This document shows positions 45,310 through 54,709 of a stretch of DNA of 64,000 nt, piece after piece. The stretch's first letter is position 1. The number at the start of each line of letters is the position of its first letter. Location of the stretch: positions 992,001 to 1,056,000 of the forward strand of contig NZ_BLJE01000001.1 of assembly GCF_009811795.1 (NCBI RefSeq), given 5' to 3'. This DNA comes from Litoreibacter roseus. Its GTDB lineage: Bacteria > Pseudomonadota > Alphaproteobacteria > Rhodobacterales > Rhodobacteraceae. The position numbers and the translations under genes were made by a program. The notes below the pieces were generated by a model. The model saw only the letters and a program-made list of their open reading frames with translations, was not told where the DNA came from and searched no databases.

Positions 45310-45323
45310 TGAATACGTATTCA
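45310..45323. promoter_or_regulatory. LacI-type operator upstream of the HisD-like operon
   Basis: TGAATACGTATTCA is a perfect 14-bp palindrome with a central CG, the usual form of LacI-family operators. It lies 43 nt before the HisD-like start in the promoter region shared with ccmF. Confidence 0.7.
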
Positions 45324-45441
45324 AGGCAAAGCCGCTCTGACGGCAATGTGAGCGGGCAGAGACGGTCGGTCGCGGGGGGAATGCCTTGACCTTCTGGTGT
45401 CAGGCATTTCATTTAGGGCAAGCATTCCATGCGAGGACATC

Positions 45442-47439
45442 ATGATCCCTGAACTCGGACAATTTGCGCTGGCTCTGGCCTTGCTGACGGCTGTGGCGCA
45501 GGGCGTTGTTCCTATACTGGGGGCCGCGCGCGGCAACGTGGTCTGGATGCGCTCCGCACAGACGACTTCCGTTTTGCAGGCAGTCCTTCTGATCTTTGCA
45601 TTCGGGGCGCTGATGCGCTCTTACATGATCAGCGATTTCACTGTGTTGAACGTGGTCCAGAATTCGCACTCGCTGAAGCCGATGATCTACAAAATCGCTG
45701 GCACATGGGGCAATCACGAGGGGTCGCTGCTGCTTTGGGTTCTGATCCTCGCTTTGTTCGGTGCGGGTGTTGCGCTGTTTGGGGCAAATATTCCGCTGGC
45801 GCTCAGGGCGCGGACACTCAGCGTGCAGGCTTGGATCTCCATCGGCTTCCTCAGCTTCATGATCTTCACGTCCAACCCGTTTGAACGGATTTTCCCCGCA
45901 CCCCCGGATGGTCGGGATCTGAACCCGCTTTTGCAGGACATCGGTCTCGCCATCCATCCGCCGCTTCTCTATGTGGGCTATGTTGGCTTCTCCATCGTGT
46001 TCAGCTTTGCGGTCGCCGCCCTTATCGAGGGTCGCGTAGATCCCGCGTGGGCGCGGTGGGTCCGGCCTTGGACATTGGCCGCATGGGTCAGCCTGACAGG
46101 TGGCATCGCCCTTGGATCGTGGTGGGCGTATTACGAGCTTGGCTGGGGCGGCTGGTGGTTCTGGGATCCCGTCGAGAACGTGTCCTTCATGCCGTGGCTT
46201 TTGGGGACAGCGCTTCTGCATTCCGCAATCGTGACCGAAAAACGGGATACGTTCAAAAGCTGGACCATCCTGCTGGCGATCCTGACGTTTTCCTTGTCGC
46301 TGCTTGGCACGTTTATTGTGCGGTCGGGCCTGTTAACCTCGGTCCACGCATTCGCCGTTGATCCGGAACGCGGGCTCTACATTCTTGGGCTTCTGGGTAT
46401 TTCTATTGGCGGGTCGCTGGCGTTGTACGCATGGCGCGCGCCCGCGCTGGAAGGCGGGGGGCTGTTCGCGCCGGTCAGCCGGGAAGCAGGGCTTCTGATA
46501 AACAACCTGCTGTTGGCCACGGCGACCGCGACGGTGCTTTTTGGCACGCTATATCCGCTGTTTTTGGAAGCCGTGACCGGCGAGAAGATATCGGTCGGCC
46601 CGCCTTTCTTTAACGCGAGCTTTATCCCCATCACCTTGCCACTGATCATCGCGATGGCCGTGGGGCCGTTCCTGAGTTGGAAGCGTGCGGATCTGCCCGG
46701 CGTCTTGTCTCGCCTGAAATGGGTCTTCGCGCTGGTTGTTCTGGCCAGTCTTGTGATCTGGTATGTTCAGACAGGCGGACCGGTTCTGGCCGTGCTGTCC
46801 ATGGGCATCGCGCTTTGGCTTCTGCTGGCGACCGTTCAGGAGTGGGGACGACGCATCAAGCCGTTTGCGCCGGGCGCCATGCGGCGCTTGCGGACGCAGC
46901 CACGCTCATCCCACGGAATGACGGTTGCCCATATCGGGCTTGCGATCCTTATGATGGGCGCAATCGGCTCCAGCGCTTGGAAGCAAGAGGCGGTTGTGTT
47001 CGCCGAACCCGGTACAGAAGTGCGCCTTGCTGGCTTCCACCTGACCTTCGAGGGTGTAGAGCGGGTGCGTGGTCCGAACTATCTGGCGCAGGTTGGGACC
47101 CTGACTGTGCGAGAGGACAACGATGGTCAGATAGGCGAGTTCGTCACGACGTTGCAGCCCGAGCGGCGCGTTTATCCCATCGCCGGATCTTCCACGACCG
47201 AAAGTGCGATCCGCCAGACGTTGGCCGGTGATCTCTACGTGTCTATGACAGAACCCGCCGCCGCAGGTGCTTCTGGGAAATGGACCGTGCGGGTGCTCTA
47301 CGAGCCATTGGTGAATTTCCTTTGGATCGGCTCGGTGATGCTTGTCATCGGGGGGCTTTTGTCTCTGAGCGATCGTCGGTTGCGTGTCGGTGCGCCGAAG
47401 CGTGCCCGCGTGCCTCTTGCAGCGACCCCGGCGGAATAG
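45442..47439 (+). CDS. ccmF: Cytochrome c haem lyase subunit CcmF
   Basis: The 665-residue membrane protein has about 14-15 helices. Features are the Trp-rich haem-handling signature GGWWFWDPVENVSFMPWLLGT and conserved His residues (NSHSLKPMIYK, GNHEGSLLLW, AIHPPLLYVGY). CcmF with CcmH and CcmI attaches haem to apocytochrome c in the periplasm (system I). Start at 45442 (MIPELGQFALALAL). ccmG, ccmH and ccmI follow directly. ccmE and ccmABC are not here. Confidence 0.95.
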   Translation: MIPELGQFALALALLTAVAQGVVPILGAARGNVVWMRSAQTTSVLQAVLLIFAFGALMRSYMISDFTVLNVVQNSHSLKPMIYKIAGTWGNHEGSLLLWVLILALFGAGVALFGANIPLALRARTLSVQAWISIGFLSFMIFTSNPFERIFPAPPDGRDLNPLLQDIGLAIHPPLLYVGYVGFSIVFSFAVAALIEGRVDPAWARWVRPWTLAAWVSLTGGIALGSWWAYYELGWGGWWFWDPVENVSFMPWLLGTALLHSAIVTEKRDTFKSWTILLAILTFSLSLLGTFIVRSGLLTSVHAFAVDPERGLYILGLLGISIGGSLALYAWRAPALEGGGLFAPVSREAGLLINNLLLATATATVLFGTLYPLFLEAVTGEKISVGPPFFNASFIPITLPLIIAMAVGPFLSWKRADLPGVLSRLKWVFALVVLASLVIWYVQTGGPVLAVLSMGIALWLLLATVQEWGRRIKPFAPGAMRRLRTQPRSSHGMTVAHIGLAILMMGAIGSSAWKQEAVVFAEPGTEVRLAGFHLTFEGVERVRGPNYLAQVGTLTVREDNDGQIGEFVTTLQPERRVYPIAGSSTTESAIRQTLAGDLYVSMTEPAAAGASGKWTVRVLYEPLVNFLWIGSVMLVIGGLLSLSDRRLRVGAPKRARVPLAATPAE

Positions 47440-47440
47440 C

Positions 47441-47989
47441 ATGAAACGTCTTGTCTTCTTTCTTCCTCTGGCCATCGCTGCGATCATTGGCGGGTTCGCT
47501 ATTTGGGGCCTGTCCGGCGACCGCGACCCATCGCGGATCCCGTCTGTTCTGATATCTCAGCCTGTGCCCGCGTTTGATCTGCCGCCGGTCGCGGGCATTG
47601 ATACACCGGGCCTGTCTCAAGCGGATCTGAAAGGTGCCGGTGAGATCGTTCTTGTGAACGCTTTCGCGTCCTGGTGTGGTCCGTGCCGGGCGGAACATCC
47701 CATTTTAACCCGGATGGCCGAAGGGCAGGGGATCAAGGTGGTTGGTCTGAACTATAAGGACAAACCCGCGGATGCTGCCGCTTGGCTGGACGAGTTGGGA
47801 AATCCCTACGTACGGATCGGAAGTGATGAAACCGGTCGTGCAGGTATCGAGTGGGGACTCTCCGGTGTTCCGGAGACGTTCATCGTGGGTGCAGATGGGA
47901 CAATTCTTTACCGCGAGGCTGGGCCTGTCGTCGGCGACGGTTTGAAGCGTTTGCAGCGTGCGCTTGACGCTGCGAAGTCAGCCGAATGA
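47441..47989 (+). CDS. ccmG: Thiol:disulfide interchange protein CcmG (DsbE)
   Basis: A 182-residue membrane-anchored thioredoxin: one N-terminal helix ([18 protein letters not shown]), then the periplasmic domain with active site [11 protein letters not shown] (Cys79, Cys82) and the cis-Pro in [10 protein letters not shown]. It keeps the apocytochrome CXXCH cysteines reduced for haem attachment. The next gene overlaps by 4 nt. Confidence 0.93.
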   Translation: MKRLVFFLPLAIAAIIGGFAIWGLSGDRDPSRIPSVLISQPVPAFDLPPVAGIDTPGLSQADLKGAGEIVLVNAFASWCGPCRAEHPILTRMAEGQGIKVVGLNYKDKPADAAAWLDELGNPYVRIGSDETGRAGIEWGLSGVPETFIVGADGTILYREAGPVVGDGLKRLQRALDAAKSAE

Positions 47990-48438
47990 AACGTCTGCTC
48001 CTGCTTTTCTGTATTCTGTGCGCGCCAGCCTTCGCGGTTGAACCGGATGAAATCCTGCGCGATCCCGCATTGGAAGAACGCGCCCGTCAGATCAGCGCTC
48101 AGGTGCGTTGTGTCGTGTGTCAGAACGAACCGATCGACAGCTCCAACGCGGGCGTGGCCCGGGATCTGCGGCTTTTGATCCGGGAACGGTTGGTCGCGGG
48201 GGATACGGATCAGCAGGTCTACGAGTACCTCGTCGCGCGTTACGGCGACTTTGTCCTGTTCAAACCGCCTTTCAAGCCCTCGACTTACGCCCTTTGGATT
48301 GCGCCATTTCTCATTCTTTTCGTGGGTGCCGGCGGTGTCGTCTACGCCCTGTCACGCCGAACAAGGAGGGCAACAACGACCCTGTCCGCCGAGGAAGAGG
48401 CGCGGATCGCTCAATTGTTGAAGGATGAACCGCGGTGA
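47986..48438 (+). CDS. ccmH: Cytochrome c maturation protein CcmH (CcmH/CycL N-terminal type)
   Basis: The 150-residue protein has a signal peptide (LLLLFCILCAPAFA), the redox motif RCVVCQNEPI (Cys42, Cys45) and a C-terminal membrane anchor (WIAPFLILFVGAGGVVYAL). It reduces or holds apocytochrome c and works with CcmG and CcmF. The separate ccmI gene follows, as is usual in alphaproteobacteria, where CcmH is not fused to a TPR domain. Confidence 0.93.
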   Translation: MKRLLLLFCILCAPAFAVEPDEILRDPALEERARQISAQVRCVVCQNEPIDSSNAGVARDLRLLIRERLVAGDTDQQVYEYLVARYGDFVLFKPPFKPSTYALWIAPFLILFVGAGGVVYALSRRTRRATTTLSAEEEARIAQLLKDEPR

Positions 48439-49580
48439 TGTTCTGGACGCTTGCTCTTCTGATGGCGGCTGTCAGCGCTGCTTTCGTGTTGTGGCCCATG
48501 CGTCGGGCAGATCAGGTCGCTGTTACACGTAGTGAAAGCGCGATGGCCATCTTCAAGGATCAACTTGCCGAGGTGGACCGTGATGCGGCGCGGGGTCTGA
48601 TCTCGGACATCGAAGCAAAGGCCGCGCGGACTGAAATCAAACGGCGAATGCTGGCAACCGACGAAGACAGCGCCAAAGCTCAACGAACGGGCGGGTTATG
48701 GGTCATCATTGCGACGGCCGCTTTGGTGCCCCTTGGCGGTGCGGCGCTTTATTCCGTGACGGGTGCCCCAGGAACGCCGAGTTTGGCCTTTGCGGATCGA
48801 GGGAACGAACAGCAGAACAGGCAGGAACTGGTCGAGTTGACCGCCCGGCTCTCGAACCGCCTGAGCGAAGATCCTGAGGGCGGCGAGACTCGCGGTTGGA
48901 CTCTTTTGGCGTCGACCTATACGAATATGGGCCGCTACGCCGAGGCGGCAGAGGCGTGGTCGCGCATCGTTGAGCGGGATGATGCAACCTCCGGTACATG
49001 GTCTCAATACGCCGAAGCCCTGATCGCATCCGAGGGCGGTGTCGTGACCCAAGCCGCCGAACGGGCGATTGAGCAGGCGATTGCGCTTGATCCATCCAAT
49101 CCTGCGGGAACATACTATCGTGCTGTTGCACTGGATCAAGCGGGGCAGACGGTGGATGCGCGTCAGCTGCTGCTGGACCGGGTCAATTCAGAGACACAGC
49201 CCCAGCCCTGGATGGAGGTTTTCCTGCGGGAGGCCAATCGGATGGGCGAGATGTTCGGTCTTGAGCCCGTCGGTTTACCGGACTTCCCGGATGCGCCGCG
49301 CGGACCATCGCAGGCAGATATTGCCGCGGCGCAGGATATGACGTCCGAGGAACAGCGGGCTTTTATCCGGTCGATGGTGGATGGGCTCGCCGCACGCCTT
49401 GAAGATGAGCCAAACGACCTTCAGGGCTGGCTACAACTCGCGCGGGCCTACATGGTTTTGGGTGAGCGGGACAATGCGCGGGAGGCGCTGCAGTCGGCCT
49501 CGCTTCTCACGACCAACCTTCCCGAAGACGATCCGAGGCGCCAGACTGTAGAGCAAGGGCTTTCGGAACTTTCGCCCTAA
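48438..49580 (+). CDS. ccmI: Cytochrome c maturation protein CcmI (CycH)
   Basis: A 380-residue apocytochrome chaperone. Two N-terminal membrane helices (FWTLALLMAAVSAAFVLWPM and WVIIATAALVPLGGAALY) flank a cytoplasmic loop. A periplasmic part with TPR-like repeats follows (GWTLLASTYTNMGRYAEAAEAW, GWLQLARAYMVLGERDNARE). A GTG three bases earlier overlaps the ccmH stop and could also be the start. Confidence 0.92.
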   Translation: MFWTLALLMAAVSAAFVLWPMRRADQVAVTRSESAMAIFKDQLAEVDRDAARGLISDIEAKAARTEIKRRMLATDEDSAKAQRTGGLWVIIATAALVPLGGAALYSVTGAPGTPSLAFADRGNEQQNRQELVELTARLSNRLSEDPEGGETRGWTLLASTYTNMGRYAEAAEAWSRIVERDDATSGTWSQYAEALIASEGGVVTQAAERAIEQAIALDPSNPAGTYYRAVALDQAGQTVDARQLLLDRVNSETQPQPWMEVFLREANRMGEMFGLEPVGLPDFPDAPRGPSQADIAAAQDMTSEEQRAFIRSMVDGLAARLEDEPNDLQGWLQLARAYMVLGERDNAREALQSASLLTTNLPEDDPRRQTVEQGLSELSP

Positions 49581-49587
49581 CACTTTC

Positions 49588-51624
49588 TCAGCCTGCGGCT
49601 TTTGCCAAGGCATCCAGAACCAGACTGGGTGTCAGGATCTCGGGCAGCATCACGCCCTCCGGCGCGCCGGGGCCATAGACAGCGTTGAATGGAATGCCGA
49701 ACCGATCATTTTCCTGAAGATACGCGAGGATTTTTGGGTCGGGTCGGGTCCAATCCGCCCGCAGCGCCAACACACCATCGCGGTACAGCGCAGCGGACAC
49801 ATCGTCCCTGTCCAAAACGAAGCGCTTGTTGGTTTTGCAACTGAGGCACCAATCAGCTGTCACATCGACAAACACGATCTGACCATCTGCGATAGCGGGG
49901 TCAATCGCGGCGCGTTCAAAGGCCGCCCAGTTGTCTGATGTTTCCGGAACCTGCGCAGAACTGCTGACCATCAAAGGAGCCAGAAGGATCGCGGCCATCG
50001 CAAGCGCTGCCGCTGCAAAGCGTGCTGCTAATTTCCGGGCAATCACCTGCGCCAGAACCGCAATGCCGATCATAATCGCCACGATTACTGGCAATGCGAT
50101 GCCTGATACCGAGTTGAGCACGAAAAGCAGCCAAAGACCTGTCAATGCCAGCAGTCCGCCCATGACCCATTTTATTGTGACCATCCACTGGCCTGGTCGC
50201 GGCAGCGCCTGCACCAGCGAAGGGCGCGCGGCGACCAGCAGGTATGGTAACGCGAGGCCAAGTCCCAATGCAGTGAAGACGACCAGCGTCACATCAGCCG
50301 AGCCCGCTAGCGCGAAAGCCACCGCTGTCCCCAAAAACGGGGCAGAGCAGGGGGTGGCCAAAACTGCGGCAAGCGCCCCGGTGCCAAAGTCGCCCCAAAG
50401 GCTGGGACCTTTTCCGATACCTGACAGCCCAGTGGCCCATTTCTGTGGCAGTGTGATCTCGAACGCGCCGAGCATGTTCGCAGCGAACAGAAGGACAATC
50501 CCGGCCATTGCAGACAGGAAGAGCGGGCTTTGAAACTGGATCCCCCAGCCGATCTGGCCGCCACTGAACCGGATCGCCAGAAGGATAAGCGCAAGCGACC
50601 ACATAAACGCAAGCACACCAAGCGCTGACATCAGAAAACCCTGCCTGATCCGCGCTTGCGGTTGATCATGGGCCTTTAGGGCGGATGTAAGCTTGATCGT
50701 CAGAACAGGCAAAACGCACGGCATTGCGTTCAGGATAAGGCCGCCCAGAAACGCGATCCCGACGACCCACAACAGCGTCGGCGCGGCGGCAGAGGTCTCA
50801 GGCGGGGCCGCGGACAAATCAGGGGAAAATGCTGCCGCACCGGCAGTGCTTGCGAGAACCACATTCAACGGCGGCAGATCTTCGGGCATGTTCAGCACAG
50901 GTAGCGTGACGCGGTGGTCTGTACTGCCGGTTTCAAACCGAGGTGGGCCGAACGCCGCATCGCCCATGTCGGGGAACGCGCCTTTTATCTTCAGCGCATT
51001 CTTTGATTTTGCGACCAGGGTGAGGGTCTCATTGTTCTGGTCGATATATACGCTCTCAAGCGTCAGCCCGATGTCTGTGCCATCCCCGGGCACAGTCTGT
51101 ACTGCGTGTGCGATAATATCCGCCGTTGCACGGTCCACGCCGCCGCCTTCAAACAAAGATAACGTTAGTGTAAAGGTCTCCGGCACACAAAGATCCGCGC
51201 AGACCAGCATGTTGACGTTGGCCGTCAGATCCGTTGGCGCGCCCGGTTCCTCAAGCATCAGTTTCATTGGAAAGGTGACGGCGTTGGCATAGCCGTAATT
51301 TTCGATACCGAACGCCTCAAACCGTGTCGGGGTCGGCCACATCGTCTCGACATCTGCAAGGTTGTGGCTACCGGTCCAGTCGATCTCGTGGGCATATCCG
51401 ACCTCGCCGGGCGAGATCCAATAGGTTTTCCAGCCGTCTGCCAACGTGATTTCGAGGCCGGCAGATAAAACCTGCGTATCGGGTGCAATTCCATCTTCGG
51501 CAGTTACAAGCCGGGCCGTCAAACGTTCGCTCTCAAACGGCAGCGAAGCGTCCGCCTGAGCGGCACCTGTCAGACACAGAGCCAACACCAATGGCATCAG
51601 CGCATGTTTGAAAAACTGGATCAT
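49588..51624 (-). CDS. ScsB/DsbD-type transmembrane thiol reductase
   Basis: The 678-residue protein has a signal peptide (LMPLVLALCLTGAAQA) and an N-terminal beta-rich domain with the CADLCVP cysteine pair. The membrane domain has about eight helices with paired cysteines (MPCVLPVLTIK and ATPCSAPFLG), and the C-terminal thioredoxin domain has DWCLSCK (about Cys593, Cys596). Such proteins carry electrons from cytoplasmic thioredoxin to periplasmic partners. The divergent ScsC-like gene is the likely partner, as in copper-tolerance scs loci. The start at 51624 fits the signal peptide. Confidence 0.9.
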   Translation of the reverse strand: MIQFFKHALMPLVLALCLTGAAQADASLPFESERLTARLVTAEDGIAPDTQVLSAGLEITLADGWKTYWISPGEVGYAHEIDWTGSHNLADVETMWPTPTRFEAFGIENYGYANAVTFPMKLMLEEPGAPTDLTANVNMLVCADLCVPETFTLTLSLFEGGGVDRATADIIAHAVQTVPGDGTDIGLTLESVYIDQNNETLTLVAKSKNALKIKGAFPDMGDAAFGPPRFETGSTDHRVTLPVLNMPEDLPPLNVVLASTAGAAAFSPDLSAAPPETSAAAPTLLWVVGIAFLGGLILNAMPCVLPVLTIKLTSALKAHDQPQARIRQGFLMSALGVLAFMWSLALILLAIRFSGGQIGWGIQFQSPLFLSAMAGIVLLFAANMLGAFEITLPQKWATGLSGIGKGPSLWGDFGTGALAAVLATPCSAPFLGTAVAFALAGSADVTLVVFTALGLGLALPYLLVAARPSLVQALPRPGQWMVTIKWVMGGLLALTGLWLLFVLNSVSGIALPVIVAIMIGIAVLAQVIARKLAARFAAAALAMAAILLAPLMVSSSAQVPETSDNWAAFERAAIDPAIADGQIVFVDVTADWCLSCKTNKRFVLDRDDVSAALYRDGVLALRADWTRPDPKILAYLQENDRFGIPFNAVYGPGAPEGVMLPEILTPSLVLDALAKAAG

Positions 51625-51772
51625 GAGGCTGCCTCTGTCATGACACCTACTTGGCTGCCGCAACAGCCATCGTCAAATAAGTATGCCGTGAGCGCCTGTA
51701 ACACCGCGTGTTTGAGTTTGACTTCCCCCCGTCCGACCCCCATCAATTTGCCCAACAGGATGGGGTCGCGAA

Positions 51773-52495
51773 ATGAAAACGATTGCTTCAGCAGTTCTGG
51801 CACTGGGTCTGGCGGCGGGCTCCGCCACAGCGCAAACCGCAGACGATGCGGCACTGCGTGAGATGATCCTTGAAACCATTCGCGAGAATCCGGAAATCGT
51901 CGCCGAGGCCCTTCAAATATTGAGAGATCGGGAAGAGGCGGAAAGCGCTGAAGAGGCCAAGGTGGCCGTCGCCGCCAATCGCGAGCTTCTGGAGAATGAT
52001 GCGAACGCGCCTGTCATCGGTAATCCGGATGGCGACGTTACTGTGGTCGAGTTCTTTGATTACAATTGCGGATACTGCCGCCGGGTATTCAGCAATGTCA
52101 AAGATCTTGTTGAGAGCGACCCGAATGTGCGTGTGGTTCTGCGGGAATGGCCGATCTTGGGCGAAGAGAGCGTGTTCGCAGCGCGGGCCAGCCTCGCCTC
52201 GCGTGCGCAAGGCAAGTACGAAGAGTTTCACGTGGCGCTGATGGAAAACCGGGGCAGAGCCACGGAAGAGTCCGTTCTGCAGATCGCCGCTGACATCGGG
52301 CTTGATGTTGAAAAGTTGCGGGTCGATATGGATGCGCCCGAGGTTGTCGCGCATATTGCGACCAGTCAGCGCCTAAGTCAGGCCCTCGGCGTGAACGGTA
52401 CGCCAGCCTTCGTCTTCGGTGAAACCCTTATGCCCGGCGCCATCGAATTGGACCAGATGAAAGAACTGGTCGACGGCATTCGCCAACAGGGCTAA
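51773..52495 (+). CDS. ScsC/DsbA-type periplasmic thiol:disulfide oxidoreductase
   Basis: This 240-residue protein has a signal peptide (IASAVLALGLAAGSATA), an N-terminal helical segment of about 60 residues (ENPEIVAEALQILRDREEA) typical of oligomerising ScsC/BdbD-like proteins, and then the thioredoxin core with active site CGYC (Cys99, Cys102) and cis-Pro loop VNGTPAFVFGE. A disulfide isomerase or oxidase function in the periplasm is expected, kept reduced by the divergent ScsB-like protein. The GAPDH gene starts on its stop codon (TAATG). Confidence 0.9.
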   Translation: MKTIASAVLALGLAAGSATAQTADDAALREMILETIRENPEIVAEALQILRDREEAESAEEAKVAVAANRELLENDANAPVIGNPDGDVTVVEFFDYNCGYCRRVFSNVKDLVESDPNVRVVLREWPILGEESVFAARASLASRAQGKYEEFHVALMENRGRATEESVLQIAADIGLDVEKLRVDMDAPEVVAHIATSQRLSQALGVNGTPAFVFGETLMPGAIELDQMKELVDGIRQQG

Positions 52496-53475
52496 TGGCA
52501 CGTATCGCGATCAACGGGCTGGGCCGCATCGGCCGGGTCATTCTGCGGCTTCTGACAACGTCCCGTCAGGCGGAGCCATTGGAGGTCGTTGCCCTGAACG
52601 ACATCGCCTCGCCTGAGATGTGTGCCTATCTGTTGCGCCATGACAGCACGTTCGGGCCCTATCCCGGGGAAATCACCTATGATGCAAGCGGCCTAAGGCT
52701 GAACGGCCTGCGTATTCCGCTGACCGCGACACCTGATCTGGACACGCTCGATCTGTCGGGTGTCGATCTGGTGCTTGAATGCACTGGGAAAGCCAAGTCC
52801 CGGGCCTTTGCGACGGCGGGTCTGCGCGCCGGTGCAATGCGCGTACTTGTCTCAGGGCCCTGTCCTGTGGCGGATGAGACAATTGTCATGGGTGCAAACG
52901 ACGATGCGCTTGCCGATCAACAGGTAGTCTCCAACGCGTCCTGTACGACCAATGCACTTGCCCCTTTGGCGCGCTATCTGGACGACGCATTTGGCATCGT
53001 GACCGGGCATATGACCACCATCCACTGCTACACCGCGTCTCAGCCGACGGTGGACACGCCGCGCGGCGATTTGATCAGGTCGCGGGCTGCCGCCCTTTCC
53101 ATGGTGCCAACGACCACATCCGCAGGTTCCCAAGTCGGGCTGGTTCTGCCGAGCCTCGCTGATCGCATTACCGCGACTTCGGTCAGAGTGCCAACGGCAA
53201 GTGTCTCGGCCATTGATTTGACCGTCCAGACCCGCGAGGTGGTGAATGCGGATCAGGTCAACACGGCGCTGCGCGCCGCACCGCCGAACATCTTCGGCTG
53301 GACGGACGAGCCGCTGGTGTCGTCCGATCTACGCGCACGTCATGAATCGATCATCATGGCCCTGCCAGAAACTCACGTCACGTCCGGCGGACTGCTCCGG
53401 GTTTTCGGCTGGTATGACAATGAGTGGGGCTTTTCCAACCGAATGATCGACATGGCGCTCAGGATGACTGCATGA
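52495..53475 (+). CDS. Glyceraldehyde-3-phosphate dehydrogenase family protein
   Basis: A 326-residue GAPDH: NAD-binding INGLGRIGRVILR, catalytic Cys150 in SNASCTTNALAPL, His in TTIHCYTASQ, and WYDNEWGFSNRM at the C-terminus. It oxidises glyceraldehyde-3-phosphate to 1,3-bisphosphoglycerate with NAD or NADP. Compared with the housekeeping enzyme the segment after the catalytic His differs (SQPTVDTPRGDLIRSRAAAL), so it may be a second, specialised copy. No glycolytic genes are next to it; it is coupled to the ScsC-like gene. Confidence 0.87.
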   Translation: MARIAINGLGRIGRVILRLLTTSRQAEPLEVVALNDIASPEMCAYLLRHDSTFGPYPGEITYDASGLRLNGLRIPLTATPDLDTLDLSGVDLVLECTGKAKSRAFATAGLRAGAMRVLVSGPCPVADETIVMGANDDALADQQVVSNASCTTNALAPLARYLDDAFGIVTGHMTTIHCYTASQPTVDTPRGDLIRSRAAALSMVPTTTSAGSQVGLVLPSLADRITATSVRVPTASVSAIDLTVQTREVVNADQVNTALRAAPPNIFGWTDEPLVSSDLRARHESIIMALPETHVTSGGLLRVFGWYDNEWGFSNRMIDMALRMTA

Positions 53476-53575
53476 ACCTTTAAGTGTTAGGCAGTTTCTG
53501 AATTCGTGTTGGAACCTGGTCCGACTTTCTAGCCTGGTTACAATCGACTTTTAGTTTTACCTCTAAGCCGTGTTC

Positions 53576-54166
53576 TTAAACAAAAAACACTGTCCCCGCA
53601 GCAATCATCGCGCAAACCGCGAGCGCGGCGAAGATGGCGGCGAGCCCGTCGCGGGCGATGAGTGCCAACGCGATGATCAGAATGACGAAGGCGAACGTCG
53701 ATCCGGCGAACGGGATGACCTCTAAGAACGGCATCGACAGGCCAAGAATAAGACATGTGCCAAGCAGGCCGGACCGTACGACGCCGCTGGTCAGCCAAAC
53801 CCATCGACGGCGCAGAGGGCGTTCGATGAAGCCTGCCAAACGATCAGCCCGGATCAAACCTTTCTGAAGATGCGACATTTTGATTTCGCGGCGGCGCAAA
53901 GGGCCGGGCAGCCATGCGGTTCTGCGCCCGATCAACAGTTGACCTGCGAGAAGCGCAATGGTGAGCCCGCAGGCCGTCGTCACGAATGGTATGCCCGACA
54001 AGGGGCTCACGGCGACGCAAGCCACCGCCATCAGCAGATAAAGCGGTCCAAGCTGACGCAGAAGCGCAACCACATCGCCAAGGGAAACCGCATGTGCGGT
54101 GCCCTGCCTGTCCAGTCGGACAAGGGCGCGCCCGAGGGCACGGCTGCGATATGGATGCGCTGACAT
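53576..54166 (-). CDS. ExoD-family membrane protein
   Basis: The 196-residue protein has an N-terminal conserved segment (SLGDVVALLRQLGPLYLLMA), a P/G-rich loop (GIPFVTTACGLTIALLAGQ), basic cytoplasmic parts and two C-terminal helices, matching the ExoD exopolysaccharide synthesis family. ExoD was described in Rhizobium as affecting exopolysaccharide and nodule invasion; its molecular role is unclear. The nearby phosphomannomutase supplies sugar-phosphates for polysaccharide, which fits. Confidence 0.85.
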   Translation of the reverse strand: MSAHPYRSRALGRALVRLDRQGTAHAVSLGDVVALLRQLGPLYLLMAVACVAVSPLSGIPFVTTACGLTIALLAGQLLIGRRTAWLPGPLRRREIKMSHLQKGLIRADRLAGFIERPLRRRWVWLTSGVVRSGLLGTCLILGLSMPFLEVIPFAGSTFAFVILIIALALIARDGLAAIFAALAVCAMIAAGTVFFV

Positions 54167-54181
54167 TCTGACGTATTTTCG

Positions 54182-54511
54182 TTACTCGTAGCGTCGTTCG
54201 ACCGTGATCGTCTCACCATTTTCCGCAACGATTTCGCGGGCGTAGAGCTCATTTCTTATGAGGTCATTGTCCATAAATCCGGACACCTCGATCCGCTGGC
54301 CAAGGTCTAATGCGACGGGCTGTGGTCCAAGGTATACGCGAACCGTGCCGGTCTCGTCACGCAGCCTGATTTCATCCTCATCGTGAAACCGTTCCACCAC
54401 GCCTGCGACGGTGGCAGGTTGCCCGCGTTGCAGTTCGCTAATCGGTATGACATCTGCAAAGGCAGGCATAGCCGGAACAAGCAGAGCGATGGAAAGAAGG
54501 ATCGGTTTCAT
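54182..54511 (-). CDS. Small exported OB-fold protein
   Basis: A 109-residue protein with a signal peptide (ILLSIALLVPAMPAFA) and a single small beta-barrel domain: ELQRGQPATVAGVVERFHDE, EIRLRDETGTVRVYLG and QRIEVSGFMDND. This is the OB-type pattern also seen in periplasmic BOF (YgiW/YdeI) stress proteins. The start at 54511 is preferred over an upstream ATG at 54529 because it begins the signal peptide. Role unknown. Confidence 0.72.
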   Translation of the reverse strand: MKPILLSIALLVPAMPAFADVIPISELQRGQPATVAGVVERFHDEDEIRLRDETGTVRVYLGPQPVALDLGQRIEVSGFMDNDLIRNELYAREIVAENGETITVERRYE

Positions 54512-54709
54512 GGAAAAGGGTCCTTTCAAGCTGATTGTTTTCTGTTCACTTGAAATGGTGTCCCGCGTGTGCGCGTTAAAGATAAGGCAGCGCCGAATCC
54601 GCGCGCTTTTTGCTCCGGTCGGGCAATTAAGCGATGAACCGCTTATTCAGGCGCTTGGTTCGGGTTCGCGCTAGAAACAGGGTGTCAGCGTGAACCCGGC
54701 AGTTTCAAA

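Larger units (their letters stand above)
47441..49580 (+). other. ccmG-ccmH-ccmI gene block
   Basis: Downstream of ccmF the three further genes of cytochrome c maturation are packed with 1-4 nt gaps or overlaps, so ccmFGHI is one transcription unit. It converges with the ScsB-like gene, only 7 nt lying between the two stops. Confidence 0.85.

Noticed and set aside
53476-53575. Possible terminator between the GAPDH and exoD genes
   Set aside because: Only a 4-bp AACC/GGTT pairing could be found, too weak to call.
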